From assembly GCF_013114545.1 (NCBI RefSeq), contig NZ_VTXI01000011.1, forward strand, positions 62,001-126,000: 64,000 nt of DNA, read 5' to 3'. The translations under genes and the position numbers were made by a program. Origin of the DNA: Vibrio sp. RE86. Lineage in GTDB: Bacteria; Pseudomonadota; Gammaproteobacteria; Enterobacterales; Vibrionaceae. This document shows, one piece after another, positions 27,336 to 35,322 of this stretch (position 1 is its first letter; each line of letters starts with the position of its first letter). The notes under the pieces were generated by a model that was not told the origin of the DNA, searched no databases, and saw nothing but the letters and a program-made list of their open reading frames with translations.

Positions 27336-27860
27336 ATGAAAAAAACTCTAATCCTCATTTCCTTAGCTACTTTTGCTGGAGGGGCGAGTGCAGATTCGTG
27401 GCTTTATGGTGGTATTCAGGCTGGTCAGTCAAACTTTGCTAGTGAAAAAGGGACAGCGTTTGGCATTCATGCGGGAACAGGGATTCTACCAATTTTTGGC
27501 TTAGAAGCCGGTTATTTTAACCATGGGTCAATTGATCTTACTCTTTCTGGTGATTCGAATCAAAAAGGTAGCGCTGATGCTTCTTCTTTCTATTTTGCTA
27601 CCAAACCGAGTATTGATTTCGGTCCTTTCCATATTTACGCTAAAGGTGGCATAAATAGTTACAAAGTAAGCTATTCAGGTGCGTTGGATTCTATTTCTGA
27701 TGATACAGGAGTTGGGGTTATGTATGGTGTAGGGGCTGAGTATTCAATACTTCCTGGCATAACTGTGGGTGCAAGTTATCAGTCTTTTGGTTTGAAAATT
27801 GAGGATTCAAGTGATCGTGTTAATAGTATGACGTTGAATGCTACGCTGCATTTCTTATAA
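27336..27860 (+). CDS. Small outer-membrane beta-barrel protein (paralogue 2)
   Basis: A 174-residue protein with signal peptide MKKTLILISLATFAGGASA. It shares with paralogue 1 the segments DSWxYG, GILPxxGLEAGY, KPSIDFGPxHxYAKxG and the end NATLHFL. It is ten residues longer and has Ser/Asp-rich loops (about residues 60-75 and 115-130), so the surface loops differ most. It lies 148 nt after the kinase gene, and probably has its own promoter. Base composition is more AT-rich than the upstream copy. Confidence 0.83.
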   Translation: MKKTLILISLATFAGGASADSWLYGGIQAGQSNFASEKGTAFGIHAGTGILPIFGLEAGYFNHGSIDLTLSGDSNQKGSADASSFYFATKPSIDFGPFHIYAKGGINSYKVSYSGALDSISDDTGVGVMYGVGAEYSILPGITVGASYQSFGLKIEDSSDRVNSMTLNATLHFL

Positions 27861-27881
27861 GCGCTCTAAACGGTCAAAAAT

Positions 27882-27903
27882 GGCGACCAGATAAATGGTC
27901 GCC
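27882..27903 (+). other. Stem-loop after the second small barrel gene
   Basis: Perfect 8-bp stem GGCGACCA / TGGTCGCC with a 6-nt loop, but no T-run follows. It may be a transcript-end stabiliser or a weak terminator. Confidence 0.45.
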
Positions 27904-28001
27904 TCAGTAAATCTTAGAAAGATATCCTTACTTGTATATAGAGTGATCATATTTATGCCTTTCGCAGTAATAGTGTAGAAACTAACTCGTGAGGCATGAT
28001 A

Positions 28002-28544
28002 ATGAACATACTCCCGTCCATAGTCGCTACGGCTACCCTTTTAAGCTCATCTTTGACGTTTGCCAATACATGCCCAGACATTCTGAAAGGGCAGCAGCGT
28101 TTACTTAACTCTACTGATGTAGTGAGTTTGTGTGAGGAGTTTGCTGGTAAAACCTTACTTATTGTTAATACTGCGAGCCAGTGTGGCTTCACATCTCAAT
28201 ATGCCGAGTTAGAGCAACTTCACCAACAGTTTAAAGATCAAGGTTTTGCGGTTGTCGGTTTTCCGAGTAATGACTTTCGCCAAGACAAAGGGTCAGAGGA
28301 ACAGACTGCGAAAGTCTGCTATCTCGATTATGGCGTTACGTTTCCGATGATGGCACGAACGCAAGTTAGGGGAGCTAACGCTAACCCTGTCTTCTCTAAA
28401 ATCAGTGAACAAGCAGGTGTCTCTCCAAAGTGGAACTTTTACAAGTTTCTTATAAGTAAAGAGGGGAGTGTTATCGCGACCTTTCCGAGCACGATGAAAC
28501 CGACGGACCCTACGCTAGTAAACACCATCAAACAGCAGTTGTAG
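28002..28544 (+). CDS. Periplasmic glutathione peroxidase-like protein
   Basis: A 180-residue thioredoxin-fold peroxidase with a Sec signal (MNILPSIVATATLLSSSLTFA). The ATG used fits a GAGG SD seven nt away; the ATG two codons upstream is too close. Peroxidatic cysteine C61 lies in NTASQCGFTSQY, a second cysteine C106 in VCYLDYGVTFP is positioned as a resolving cysteine, and W144-N145 complete part of the tetrad. The usual Gln of the NQF motif is Asp (FPSNDFRQ). It probably reduces peroxides in the periplasm using a thioredoxin-type reductant. The DUF3429 gene follows with an SD touching its stop codon. Confidence 0.88.
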   Translation: MNILPSIVATATLLSSSLTFANTCPDILKGQQRLLNSTDVVSLCEEFAGKTLLIVNTASQCGFTSQYAELEQLHQQFKDQGFAVVGFPSNDFRQDKGSEEQTAKVCYLDYGVTFPMMARTQVRGANANPVFSKISEQAGVSPKWNFYKFLISKEGSVIATFPSTMKPTDPTLVNTIKQQL

Positions 28545-28553
28545 GAGGCGGCG

Positions 28554-29003
28554 ATGAACTCTTCTAATAAAACAATGCTCTCACTCGGCTATTTGGGGCT
28601 TCTGCCATTCCTATTGGGTGTCGTAATGATGGCGACAAACATGAGTGTAGTAGGCATTGCAGGCAGTACGGTGTTTGCATCATACAGTGCGGTCATACTG
28701 AGTTTTCTGTCGGGCGTGCTTTGGGGAAAAGGCCTAGAGAAAATGCAAGACAAAACCAGCAGATATGCTCTGGTTTTGAGTAATGTTTTTGCCTTGTTAG
28801 TGTGGGGCCTTATGGTGCAAACAGGCGTGAGCTTTGAGTGGGTGATTGTTATGCTCGGACTTGGATTCATCTCTGTTTGGTACGTAGAGAAAAGAGTTTG
28901 GCACGCCGATGACAACACAAAGCGAGGTCATTATCTAAACATGCGAAAAAGGCTCACATGCAGTGTCGTGGTTCTCCATATAGGTGCATTGGTCTTCTCA
29001 TAA
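28554..29003 (+). CDS. DUF3429 four-helix inner-membrane protein
   Basis: A 149-residue membrane protein with hydrophobic helices at about residues 8-28, 34-53, 75-95 and 97-112, and a final one at about 130-148. The start LGYLGLLPFLLGV and FLSGVLWGKGLE match DUF3429. It has a strong AGGAGG SD immediately after the peroxidase stop, so it is co-translated with it. Function is unknown. Confidence 0.8.
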   Translation: MNSSNKTMLSLGYLGLLPFLLGVVMMATNMSVVGIAGSTVFASYSAVILSFLSGVLWGKGLEKMQDKTSRYALVLSNVFALLVWGLMVQTGVSFEWVIVMLGLGFISVWYVEKRVWHADDNTKRGHYLNMRKRLTCSVVVLHIGALVFS

Positions 29004-29022
29004 TTTAGCAAGCTCACCAAAA

Positions 29023-29053
29023 ACAAAAAGCCACTCAATTGAGTGGCTTTATC
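29023..29053. terminator. Bidirectional terminator between DUF3429 and symporter genes
   Basis: Perfect palindrome AGCCACTCAATTGAGTGGCT with A-rich left and T-containing right flank, between convergent genes. Confidence 0.82.
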
Positions 29054-29068
29054 ATGTTCATTTGATGC

Positions 29069-30328
29069 TTAAGCTTGCTGCTTCTGAAGCTCAGCTTCTT
29101 TTTCTTCGTCTTCAATCAAAGCGTCAACGATAACGGCACACGCTGCATCACCAGTGATGTTTAGTGCTGTACGAATCATGTCGAAGATACGGTCAAGAGC
29201 GAACAGTAGTGGTAGACCTTCGATTGGAATGCCAGCCGCTAGAAGTACTGCAACAACAAGGAATGAAGGACCAGGAACACCTGCTTGGCCTACTGCACCT
29301 AACGTAGAAGTTACGATGATTGCAATGTAAGCGCCCATGCCTAGGTCGATGTTGAACAACTGTGCAAAGAAGATAGCCACAAGACCGTAGTAGATAGCGT
29401 TACCAGACATGTTGATTGTCGCACCAAGTGGTAGAACAAATGATGCTGTTGAGTTCTTAACGCCTAGCTCATGCTCAACCGTGTCCATAGTGACTGGAAG
29501 TGTCGCCATTGAAGACGCTGTAGACAGTGCTACTGCTTGAGGCTTTTTCATTGCCGTTAGGAACTTCTTCGCAGAGGTTTTAGTGAAGATATGAACCATT
29601 AGCGGGTAAGCAACGAAACCAAATACTAGGATAGCCGCTACATAAACAACGAATAGCTTAAACACTACCATTAGAGCGCCAAAACCGAACGTACCCACAG
29701 CTTCTGCCATTAGGCCGAATACACCGATAGGTGCAATGACCATCACCTTGTTGATCATCCAAACCATCGCATCAACAATGCAGTTTACGCCGTTGATGAT
29801 TGGGTCGCGACGTTCTTTCGCTTGCTTAGAGATAGCAATACCGAAGAATAGACAGAAAACAAGGATCTGTAGGATGTTAGCGTCATTCAGTGATTGGAAA
29901 ACGTTGGTTGGGATCATACCTGTTACGGTAGCCCAGAAAGTAGGAAGTTCACCTTTCGACGCGTATTCAGCTGAGAACATGCCTTCAACGCCAGAAACGT
30001 CGATACCCATGCCAGGCTTGAATACTTCACCCATGATTAGTGCTAGAGCGACAGCCAGTGCTGAAGTCAAACCAAAGTAGCCCAGTGTGACTAGACCAAC
30101 TTTACCCGCTGATTGGCTATTACCAAGACCAGCAGCACCTGAAATAAGTGCAACGGCAACCAATGGGATAACGAGCATCTTGATCAAGTTGATGAAGATA
30201 GCACCAAGTGGAGCAAACATTGTTGCGCTTTCGCCCATGAAGGCACCCACTGCAGTACCTACGATCATGGCGATGACAACTTGTACGCCAATATTGCTAA
30301 GCAAACCTTTTTCTTTTAACACTTCCAT
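29069..30328 (-). CDS. Dicarboxylate/amino acid:cation symporter (DAACS) with an altered NMDGT motif
   Basis: A 419-residue inner-membrane transporter of the GltP/GltPh fold. Hairpin HP1 has the serine-rich STASSMATLP (residues 269-278); HP2 region is QAGVPGPSF. Helix 8 keeps the substrate residues D383, R386, N390 and D394; the arginine points to an acidic amino acid or dicarboxylate substrate. The helix 7 motif, usually NMDGT and part of the sodium sites, reads NMSGN (residues 306-310), so the sodium-coordinating Asp is missing. The coupling ion may differ. It stands alone, with a 533-nt AT-rich region upstream. Confidence 0.9.
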   Translation of the reverse strand: MEVLKEKGLLSNIGVQVVIAMIVGTAVGAFMGESATMFAPLGAIFINLIKMLVIPLVAVALISGAAGLGNSQSAGKVGLVTLGYFGLTSALAVALALIMGEVFKPGMGIDVSGVEGMFSAEYASKGELPTFWATVTGMIPTNVFQSLNDANILQILVFCLFFGIAISKQAKERRDPIINGVNCIVDAMVWMINKVMVIAPIGVFGLMAEAVGTFGFGALMVVFKLFVVYVAAILVFGFVAYPLMVHIFTKTSAKKFLTAMKKPQAVALSTASSMATLPVTMDTVEHELGVKNSTASFVLPLGATINMSGNAIYYGLVAIFFAQLFNIDLGMGAYIAIIVTSTLGAVGQAGVPGPSFLVVAVLLAAGIPIEGLPLLFALDRIFDMIRTALNITGDAACAVIVDALIEDEEKEAELQKQQA

Positions 30329-30861
30329 AACCTCTGTGCTAACAAAATTTAATCTTTAATAATGAGCTAAATGAAGGAAAATCTTCTGTAGTTCATCAAT
30401 TCGCCTCGCTTTTTACACGTAATCTTTACAAGTATCAATATGAAGCATTAACGAAATGTAGAAATAAATAGAAAAAAAATAGAATCTGGTGCTTTTTTAC
30501 TCAAAGGCAAACGTTTGCTTTTGTGATTTCTATTGTAGTGCGGCGTTTTATTTATAAAGTCCATGATTTTTTCTTGTGTTGCAAAGAAGGCTAAATGTTA
30601 AATGATTGTGTGTTTGTGGCGTTGAGTTGTGAGTTGAAGTGCATAGTGTGCCGAAATGGTTTTTAGTCGAAATAACTTTCAGATTTTGAAATGTGAAACA
30701 TTGTTGGTTATATGCTGTAACATCTGCCGATGGTGAGGTGTATATAGATAATCGTCATGACTTTTGATTCGATAGTGCAGGGTCTATTCTCTGATTTTCC
30801 ATTGATGTTTATAGGCTTCTCCACGATAATTAAATGGATGTAACGTATAGAGAATCTAAGT
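30329..30861. other. Long AT-rich non-coding region
   Basis: This 533-nt gap between a leftward symporter and a rightward trio of genes is AT-rich (for example A-tracts near 30465-30485) and has no ORF that I can support. It should hold two divergent promoters. No clear tRNA, terminator, CRP or operator site was found by eye. Given the replication-like proteins that follow, iterons were looked for but no convincing repeat was seen. Confidence 0.5.
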
Positions 30862-31596
30862 ATGTCGTCTCATTTAACGCAGCTTGCGTGGAAATATGGT
30901 CCTGTAAAGGTTGAAGATAAGCTTCTTCTGCTTGCGTTAGCTGAAATCGCAGATAACAAAGGTAATTTCCAAACCTCTGTAGAGGAGCTCCACCAACTGA
31001 CTAGTATGGCTCAAGGTGTCATCAGTACTGTGCTGCGACATTTCATCTCGTCTAATATCTCGTTAATTCAGTTGAGCCCAAATCAAAGTAAATCTAATCC
31101 AGTTTTTAGTGGGGTGCTTTGCTTAGAAGGTCAAAGCTACATGAGTGAAAGTGAACGAGAGCAGATTGATTTACTCGCTCAAGTACAGCAGCAGCAAGAA
31201 CGCCTTAATGCGAACAAACAAAACTCTAAAGGCAAGCTGAACCGAATGCAGCGTGCACAAGTCTCTCCCCTCAATTCATCCTCTTCACGTAAGCAGTACA
31301 ATGTGATTGAGATTCATATGGAAGAGATTCACGCGTGGGCAGAAGGCATCATGTTCCAAAAAGGTGTACGTAACACGCAGGAAGTTTGGAATTCTCTTGT
31401 TGAAGATGTTCATGCCTCAGGTGAGAAGATTTTCGAGCTGGACAAGTTGATCAATCGACTCCACCAGAAAATTGACTACTTCAAAGATTTATCTTTCCGT
31501 GATCGTAGCTCCGGAAAAGCAAAACCCGTAAGACAATCAGCGCTGAGTTCCTTCGAAGAGAAAGCAGCGAATTATATGGCCCGATTTGACGATTAA
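30862..31596 (+). CDS. Winged-helix protein resembling phage replication initiators (cassette gene 1)
   Basis: A 244-residue protein. Residues 1-75 (WKYGPVKVEDKLLLLALAEIADNKG, then SVEELHQLT and VISTVLRHFI) fit the HTH_36-like winged-helix found at the N-terminus of phage and plasmid replication proteins. A Gln/Asn/Ser-rich linker (about residues 100-150) leads to a helical C-terminus (150-244). There is no ATPase or nuclease motif. It starts a tight group of three genes; the next starts 14 nt after its stop. A transcription regulator is the main alternative. The winged helix is the firm part; a replication role is inference. Confidence 0.6.
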   Translation: MSSHLTQLAWKYGPVKVEDKLLLLALAEIADNKGNFQTSVEELHQLTSMAQGVISTVLRHFISSNISLIQLSPNQSKSNPVFSGVLCLEGQSYMSESEREQIDLLAQVQQQQERLNANKQNSKGKLNRMQRAQVSPLNSSSSRKQYNVIEIHMEEIHAWAEGIMFQKGVRNTQEVWNSLVEDVHASGEKIFELDKLINRLHQKIDYFKDLSFRDRSSGKAKPVRQSALSSFEEKAANYMARFDD

Positions 31597-31610
31597 AATG
31601 GTACCTACTT

Positions 31611-32516
31611 ATGAGCCATGATTACAATAAACCTAAGAACATGAACGAGTTGGGTGACTCTTTTGAAGAACACCTGAAACGTCAAGGTCGAGTGGCTAAA
31701 AAGGTTGCGACGACCGTACCAGTGTACAACTATGGAAACAACTCTCGTTCGGTAGCTCAACATTCTACGAATCAATTACCTCGAACCAGTTCAGGCTTTT
31801 CTGTACAAGCAGAAGAGCGTATGAAGCGTTTCGAAAACAAAGAGCAAACAGGTCAAATCTTCCGTGTTTGGGCGATGCTGCTGGCAGCGTTTGGTTCTAA
31901 GCTTACCCACTTTTTTGGTGATGAACCGGATAGCACCTTTATGGCGTTTGCTGCGTCATTAACCCCTGATGGTTATAAAAGGCTAGAGGCGAACCTTTAT
32001 GAGCGTTTAGACGAAGATAAAGAGTGGCCGCCGTCGATTGTTCGACTGAGCCAACTGGCTGACTCACCAACGAAAGAGGCGATGTACAACGCTCGTCAAC
32101 GTCTGTTCCACAACCCTGTGCCGACCAACGAACTTGATCGAGTAGAACGGTATGTGAAACGCTACAAGATGAGCGAAGTGCGTAACTTTTCTGATCAATA
32201 TTTTGAATCTGACTTTAACCGTCGTTACACCCAGTGGTTCCGTGAAGTGGTTCTACAAAATATGGACGAGCGATTGGCGGAAAGAGAGCAGACGATATCA
32301 GCCTCTATCGATTCATTGAATCCAACTGTGCACGATAAACGTGTGGATGGTGAAATTGAGACCGGCAAAGCATTCGATAATAAGTACGGTGCACGTATCC
32401 TCGAAATGTTAAAAGGGGAGCCTGCGGAGTTTGAAGAGATTGATGAGAAAGATCAGGTTGCCATAGAGCAAAGTAAACTCGCAAAACAAATCTTTGATAG
32501 CACCGAGAACGATTAA
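31611..32516 (+). CDS. Uncharacterised protein resembling lambda P-type helicase loaders (cassette gene 2)
   Basis: A 301-residue soluble protein. The first 80 residues are polar and probably disordered. Residues 85-175 (IFRVWAMLLAAFG, then SLTPDGYKRL, EWPPSIVRLSQLA) follow the layout of lambda P-like proteins: a helix, a short spacer and a W-P-P-S stretch before a conserved Leu/Phe. A second helical segment (FNRRYTQWFREVVLQNM, about 202-218) recalls the C-terminal part of P. The tail is acidic. The likeness is by eye and weak. Its stop overlaps the next start codon by one base. Confidence 0.5.
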   Translation: MSHDYNKPKNMNELGDSFEEHLKRQGRVAKKVATTVPVYNYGNNSRSVAQHSTNQLPRTSSGFSVQAEERMKRFENKEQTGQIFRVWAMLLAAFGSKLTHFFGDEPDSTFMAFAASLTPDGYKRLEANLYERLDEDKEWPPSIVRLSQLADSPTKEAMYNARQRLFHNPVPTNELDRVERYVKRYKMSEVRNFSDQYFESDFNRRYTQWFREVVLQNMDERLAEREQTISASIDSLNPTVHDKRVDGEIETGKAFDNKYGARILEMLKGEPAEFEEIDEKDQVAIEQSKLAKQIFDSTEND

Positions 32517-33196
32517 TGCGCGAGTTTAATGTACTAGAGAGAGGGAATAATTACTTTCGTTGTCGCGTTGAAGGGATGCATTGTCGGATTGTTATTGACG
32601 AGTTCAGTAAGACTTTACCGCTTGGTGAACACCGCCTGCATGTCGAAGAGATCACCAATAAATATCAACACTTCGCCGATGATGCGGTGTTTAAGCTTAC
32701 ACTGCCTTATGAAGAGCAAGGGTGTATCGATATTTGCACGCTCAATACTGGAGCGAAAAATAACTTCACCTATCGCGCTTGTGTCCGTTTGGGGGGGAAG
32801 TGGGAGCCAATCTTGAACGAGTGGGTTTTTTCTACTTCTGTGCAAGAGAAAGTGAACAAGCTGGGTGAAGTGGTTCGGTCAGAACCTAAGCTTGTCGAAG
32901 TGGTGTTTAAAGAGACAATCTCGATGCCAAGTAAGCAGTTGTCGCTGTTTGGATTCGAATTGGTTAAAGGTTTAAACCCTAACCAGACCCCCATTTTCCA
33001 TAAAGGGGTTACGGTAAAGAAAGGCAGTATTACGTTTATCGTTAATCATAGCTCGAAAACGATAGCTAGAGCTGGGACGGTTGTAAGACTGAATGTACCG
33101 GAGCTGATGCTCGATAATCCTGACTTTAAAGAAGACTACATGGCAGCGATTGATTACCGAGTGATCCGTCAGCGAAAGAAGCCCGCTCGAGCATAA
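32516..33196 (+). CDS. Uncharacterised beta-rich protein (cassette gene 3)
   Basis: A 226-residue protein of mostly short strands, with a basic C-terminus (RVIRQRKKPARA). Residues 1-100 and 110-200 both look like compact beta domains; there is no signal peptide, membrane helix or recognisable catalytic motif. I do not recognise the family. It overlaps the stop codon of the gene before it (TAATG), so the three cassette genes are made together, and a terminator follows. Confidence 0.6.
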   Translation: MREFNVLERGNNYFRCRVEGMHCRIVIDEFSKTLPLGEHRLHVEEITNKYQHFADDAVFKLTLPYEEQGCIDICTLNTGAKNNFTYRACVRLGGKWEPILNEWVFSTSVQEKVNKLGEVVRSEPKLVEVVFKETISMPSKQLSLFGFELVKGLNPNQTPIFHKGVTVKKGSITFIVNHSSKTIARAGTVVRLNVPELMLDNPDFKEDYMAAIDYRVIRQRKKPARA

Positions 33197-33223
33197 TACC
33201 GAACAGGACGAGACAGTTTGAAT

Positions 33224-33256
33224 AAAAAAGGCAGCATATTGATATGCTGCCTTTTT
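33224..33256. terminator. Bidirectional terminator between the cassette and trpA
   Basis: Stem GGCAGCATA / TATGCTGCC with a 4-nt loop, A6 on the left and T5 on the right. It ends both the rightward cassette and the leftward trp operon. Confidence 0.9.
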
Positions 33257-33274
33257 CGTTCTATGCCGCTAACA

Positions 33275-34081
33275 CTACTTTTGTGTCGCCGCTTTCATTG
33301 AAGAAACAAAGTTAGCCAGTTGCTTAAGCATCTCTTCTGGTTGTTCAACATTGTTCTCGATTATCTTAACCACGGCTGAACCCGAGATAGCACCAGCAGC
33401 ACCAGCTTGAATCGCTTCCTTAACCTGCTCAGGAGCAGAGATACCGAAACCAAGCAATGCTGGTGGCGCATCGAACTTGTTTAAACGATCAAGCAGCGCC
33501 GTTACAGGCATGTTTGCTTTCGTTTCTGCACCGGTAACACCCGCGCGCGACAGAAGGTAAGTGTAACCGCCGCCGAGCTTAGACACTTGCTCTAATGTTT
33601 CATCACTTGCGGTAGGCGGAGCGATAAAGATAGGGTGGATACCGTGTTTTTCTGCGGCTGCGACAAACTCACCACTTTCATTGGTTGGTACATCGGCAAT
33701 CAGTACAGAATCAATACCAGCTTTAGCACAGCGCTCATAGAAATTATCAACACCGCGTGAGTAAACTAGGTTAGCGTACATCAGTAGACCGATTGGCAAG
33801 TCTGGGTATTTAGCGCGGATTTGAGCAATCAGGTCGAAACAGATATCAGGCGTTGCCTTTGACTCTAGTGCACGGATGTTTGCACCTTGGATAGTTGGGC
33901 CGTCAGCAAGTGGATCAGAAAATGGAATACCTAGCTCTAGTGCGTCAGCGCCAGACTCTACTAACGTTTCCATAATCTTAAGGGATTGCTCAGGGTTAGG
34001 ATCGCAAACCGTTACGAACGGGACAAAAGCGCCTTGGTTCTTTTCGTTTAGACGCGTAAACAGATTCTCATAACGGTTCAT
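33275..34081 (-). CDS. trpA: Tryptophan synthase alpha subunit
   Basis: A 268-residue TIM barrel that cleaves indole-3-glycerol phosphate to indole, which is channelled to TrpB. The [16 protein letters not shown] motif (about residues 46-61) holds the catalytic Glu and Asp, and [10 protein letters not shown] (about 178-187) is the flexible loop 6 region. Its ATG overlaps the trpB stop by one base (TAATG), as usual for this coupled pair. It is the last gene of the trp operon. Confidence 0.98.
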   Translation of the reverse strand: MNRYENLFTRLNEKNQGAFVPFVTVCDPNPEQSLKIMETLVESGADALELGIPFSDPLADGPTIQGANIRALESKATPDICFDLIAQIRAKYPDLPIGLLMYANLVYSRGVDNFYERCAKAGIDSVLIADVPTNESGEFVAAAEKHGIHPIFIAPPTASDETLEQVSKLGGGYTYLLSRAGVTGAETKANMPVTALLDRLNKFDAPPALLGFGISAPEQVKEAIQAGAAGAISGSAVVKIIENNVEQPEEMLKQLANFVSSMKAATQK

Positions 34082-35271
34082 TAGATTGCTCCTTTTTGCT
34101 GAAGAATGTCGTGAACGGTGAAGATATCTTTATCCCCACGGCCTGATAAGTTAACAACCAATAGTTGCTCTTTTTCAGGGTTTTCACGCGCCATACGTAG
34201 AGCGTGAGCAAGTGCGTGTGAAGACTCTAACGCAGGGATAATGCCTTCGTTACGCGCCAATTCTTGGAACGCTTCTAGTGCTTCATCATCCGTTACGTTG
34301 TCGTATTCAGCACGGCCAATCGAGTTAAGGTGTGCGTGTTGTGGGCCAACTGATGGGAAATCTAGACCAGCTGAAACAGAGTAAGACTCTTCTACCTGAC
34401 CATTTTCATCTTGCATCAGTGGTGCTTTCATACCAAAGAAAATACCTGTCTTGCCGTGTTTCAGTGGCGCACCATGTTGGTCAGTATCAATACCTTTACC
34501 AGCCGGTTCCACACCAATCAGGCGAACGCTCTCTTCTTCAATGAAATCAGCAAACATACCAATTGCGTTAGAACCACCGCCAACACAAGCGATAACTGCA
34601 TCTGGAAGGCGGCCTTCGCGAGCTAAAATCTGGTTCTTTGTCTCTTCACCAATCATGCGCTGGAAATCACGAACGATGGTTGGGAATGGGTGAGGGCCCG
34701 CTGCAGTACCGAGTAAGTAGTGTGCTTCTTCGTAGCTTGCAGACCAATCGCGTAGCGCTTCGTTACAGGCATCTTTCAGTGTCGATGAACCAGAATGAAC
34801 AGGGATTACCTCCGCGCCCATTAGCTTCATACGGAATACGTTCGGGCTTTGGCGTTCAACGTCTTTTGCACCCATGTAGACGCGACATTTCAGTCCAAGA
34901 AGTGCACATGCTAGTGCCGTTGCGACGCCGTGCTGACCCGCGCCAGTTTCCGCGATGATTTCCTCTTTACCCATGCGTTTTGCAAGCAGAGCTTGACCAA
35001 GCACTTGGTTTGTTTTGTGTGCGCCGCCGTGAAGTAGGTCTTCACGCTTTAGGTACAGTTTGGTTTTTGTACCTTTGGTTAGGTTACGAGTAAGCGTTAA
35101 GGCTGTTGGACGGCCTGCGTACTCTTGAAGAAGTGTCATGAACTCACTGCGAAACTCAGGATCTTCTTGCGCATCAATGAACGCTTGTTCTAATTGTTCC
35201 AGTGCTGGAACTAGAATTTGTGGTACGTATTGACCACCGTATTCGCCAAAGTAGGCATCTAATTTTGCCAT
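34081..35271 (-). CDS. trpB: Tryptophan synthase beta subunit
   Basis: A 396-residue PLP enzyme that joins indole and serine to make tryptophan. The PLP lysine lies in GGAHKTNQ (near residue 87), ETGAGQHG holds the catalytic Glu region and the PLP phosphate loop is [10 protein letters not shown]. Length matches E. coli TrpB (397). It lies 51 nt after trpC(F), the largest gap inside this operon. Confidence 0.98.
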   Translation of the reverse strand: MAKLDAYFGEYGGQYVPQILVPALEQLEQAFIDAQEDPEFRSEFMTLLQEYAGRPTALTLTRNLTKGTKTKLYLKREDLLHGGAHKTNQVLGQALLAKRMGKEEIIAETGAGQHGVATALACALLGLKCRVYMGAKDVERQSPNVFRMKLMGAEVIPVHSGSSTLKDACNEALRDWSASYEEAHYLLGTAAGPHPFPTIVRDFQRMIGEETKNQILAREGRLPDAVIACVGGGSNAIGMFADFIEEESVRLIGVEPAGKGIDTDQHGAPLKHGKTGIFFGMKAPLMQDENGQVEESYSVSAGLDFPSVGPQHAHLNSIGRAEYDNVTDDEALEAFQELARNEGIIPALESSHALAHALRMARENPEKEQLLVVNLSGRGDKDIFTVHDILQQKGAI

Positions 35272-35322
35272 GATATTTGTCCTTTAAATCTAAATAGCCC
35301 GATGGTGTCGAGCTACCAATAA

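Noticed and set aside
27236..27442. 68-codon ORF overlapping the start of the second barrel gene
   Set aside because: It covers the promoter and signal-peptide region in another frame; the barrel frame is clearly the real one.
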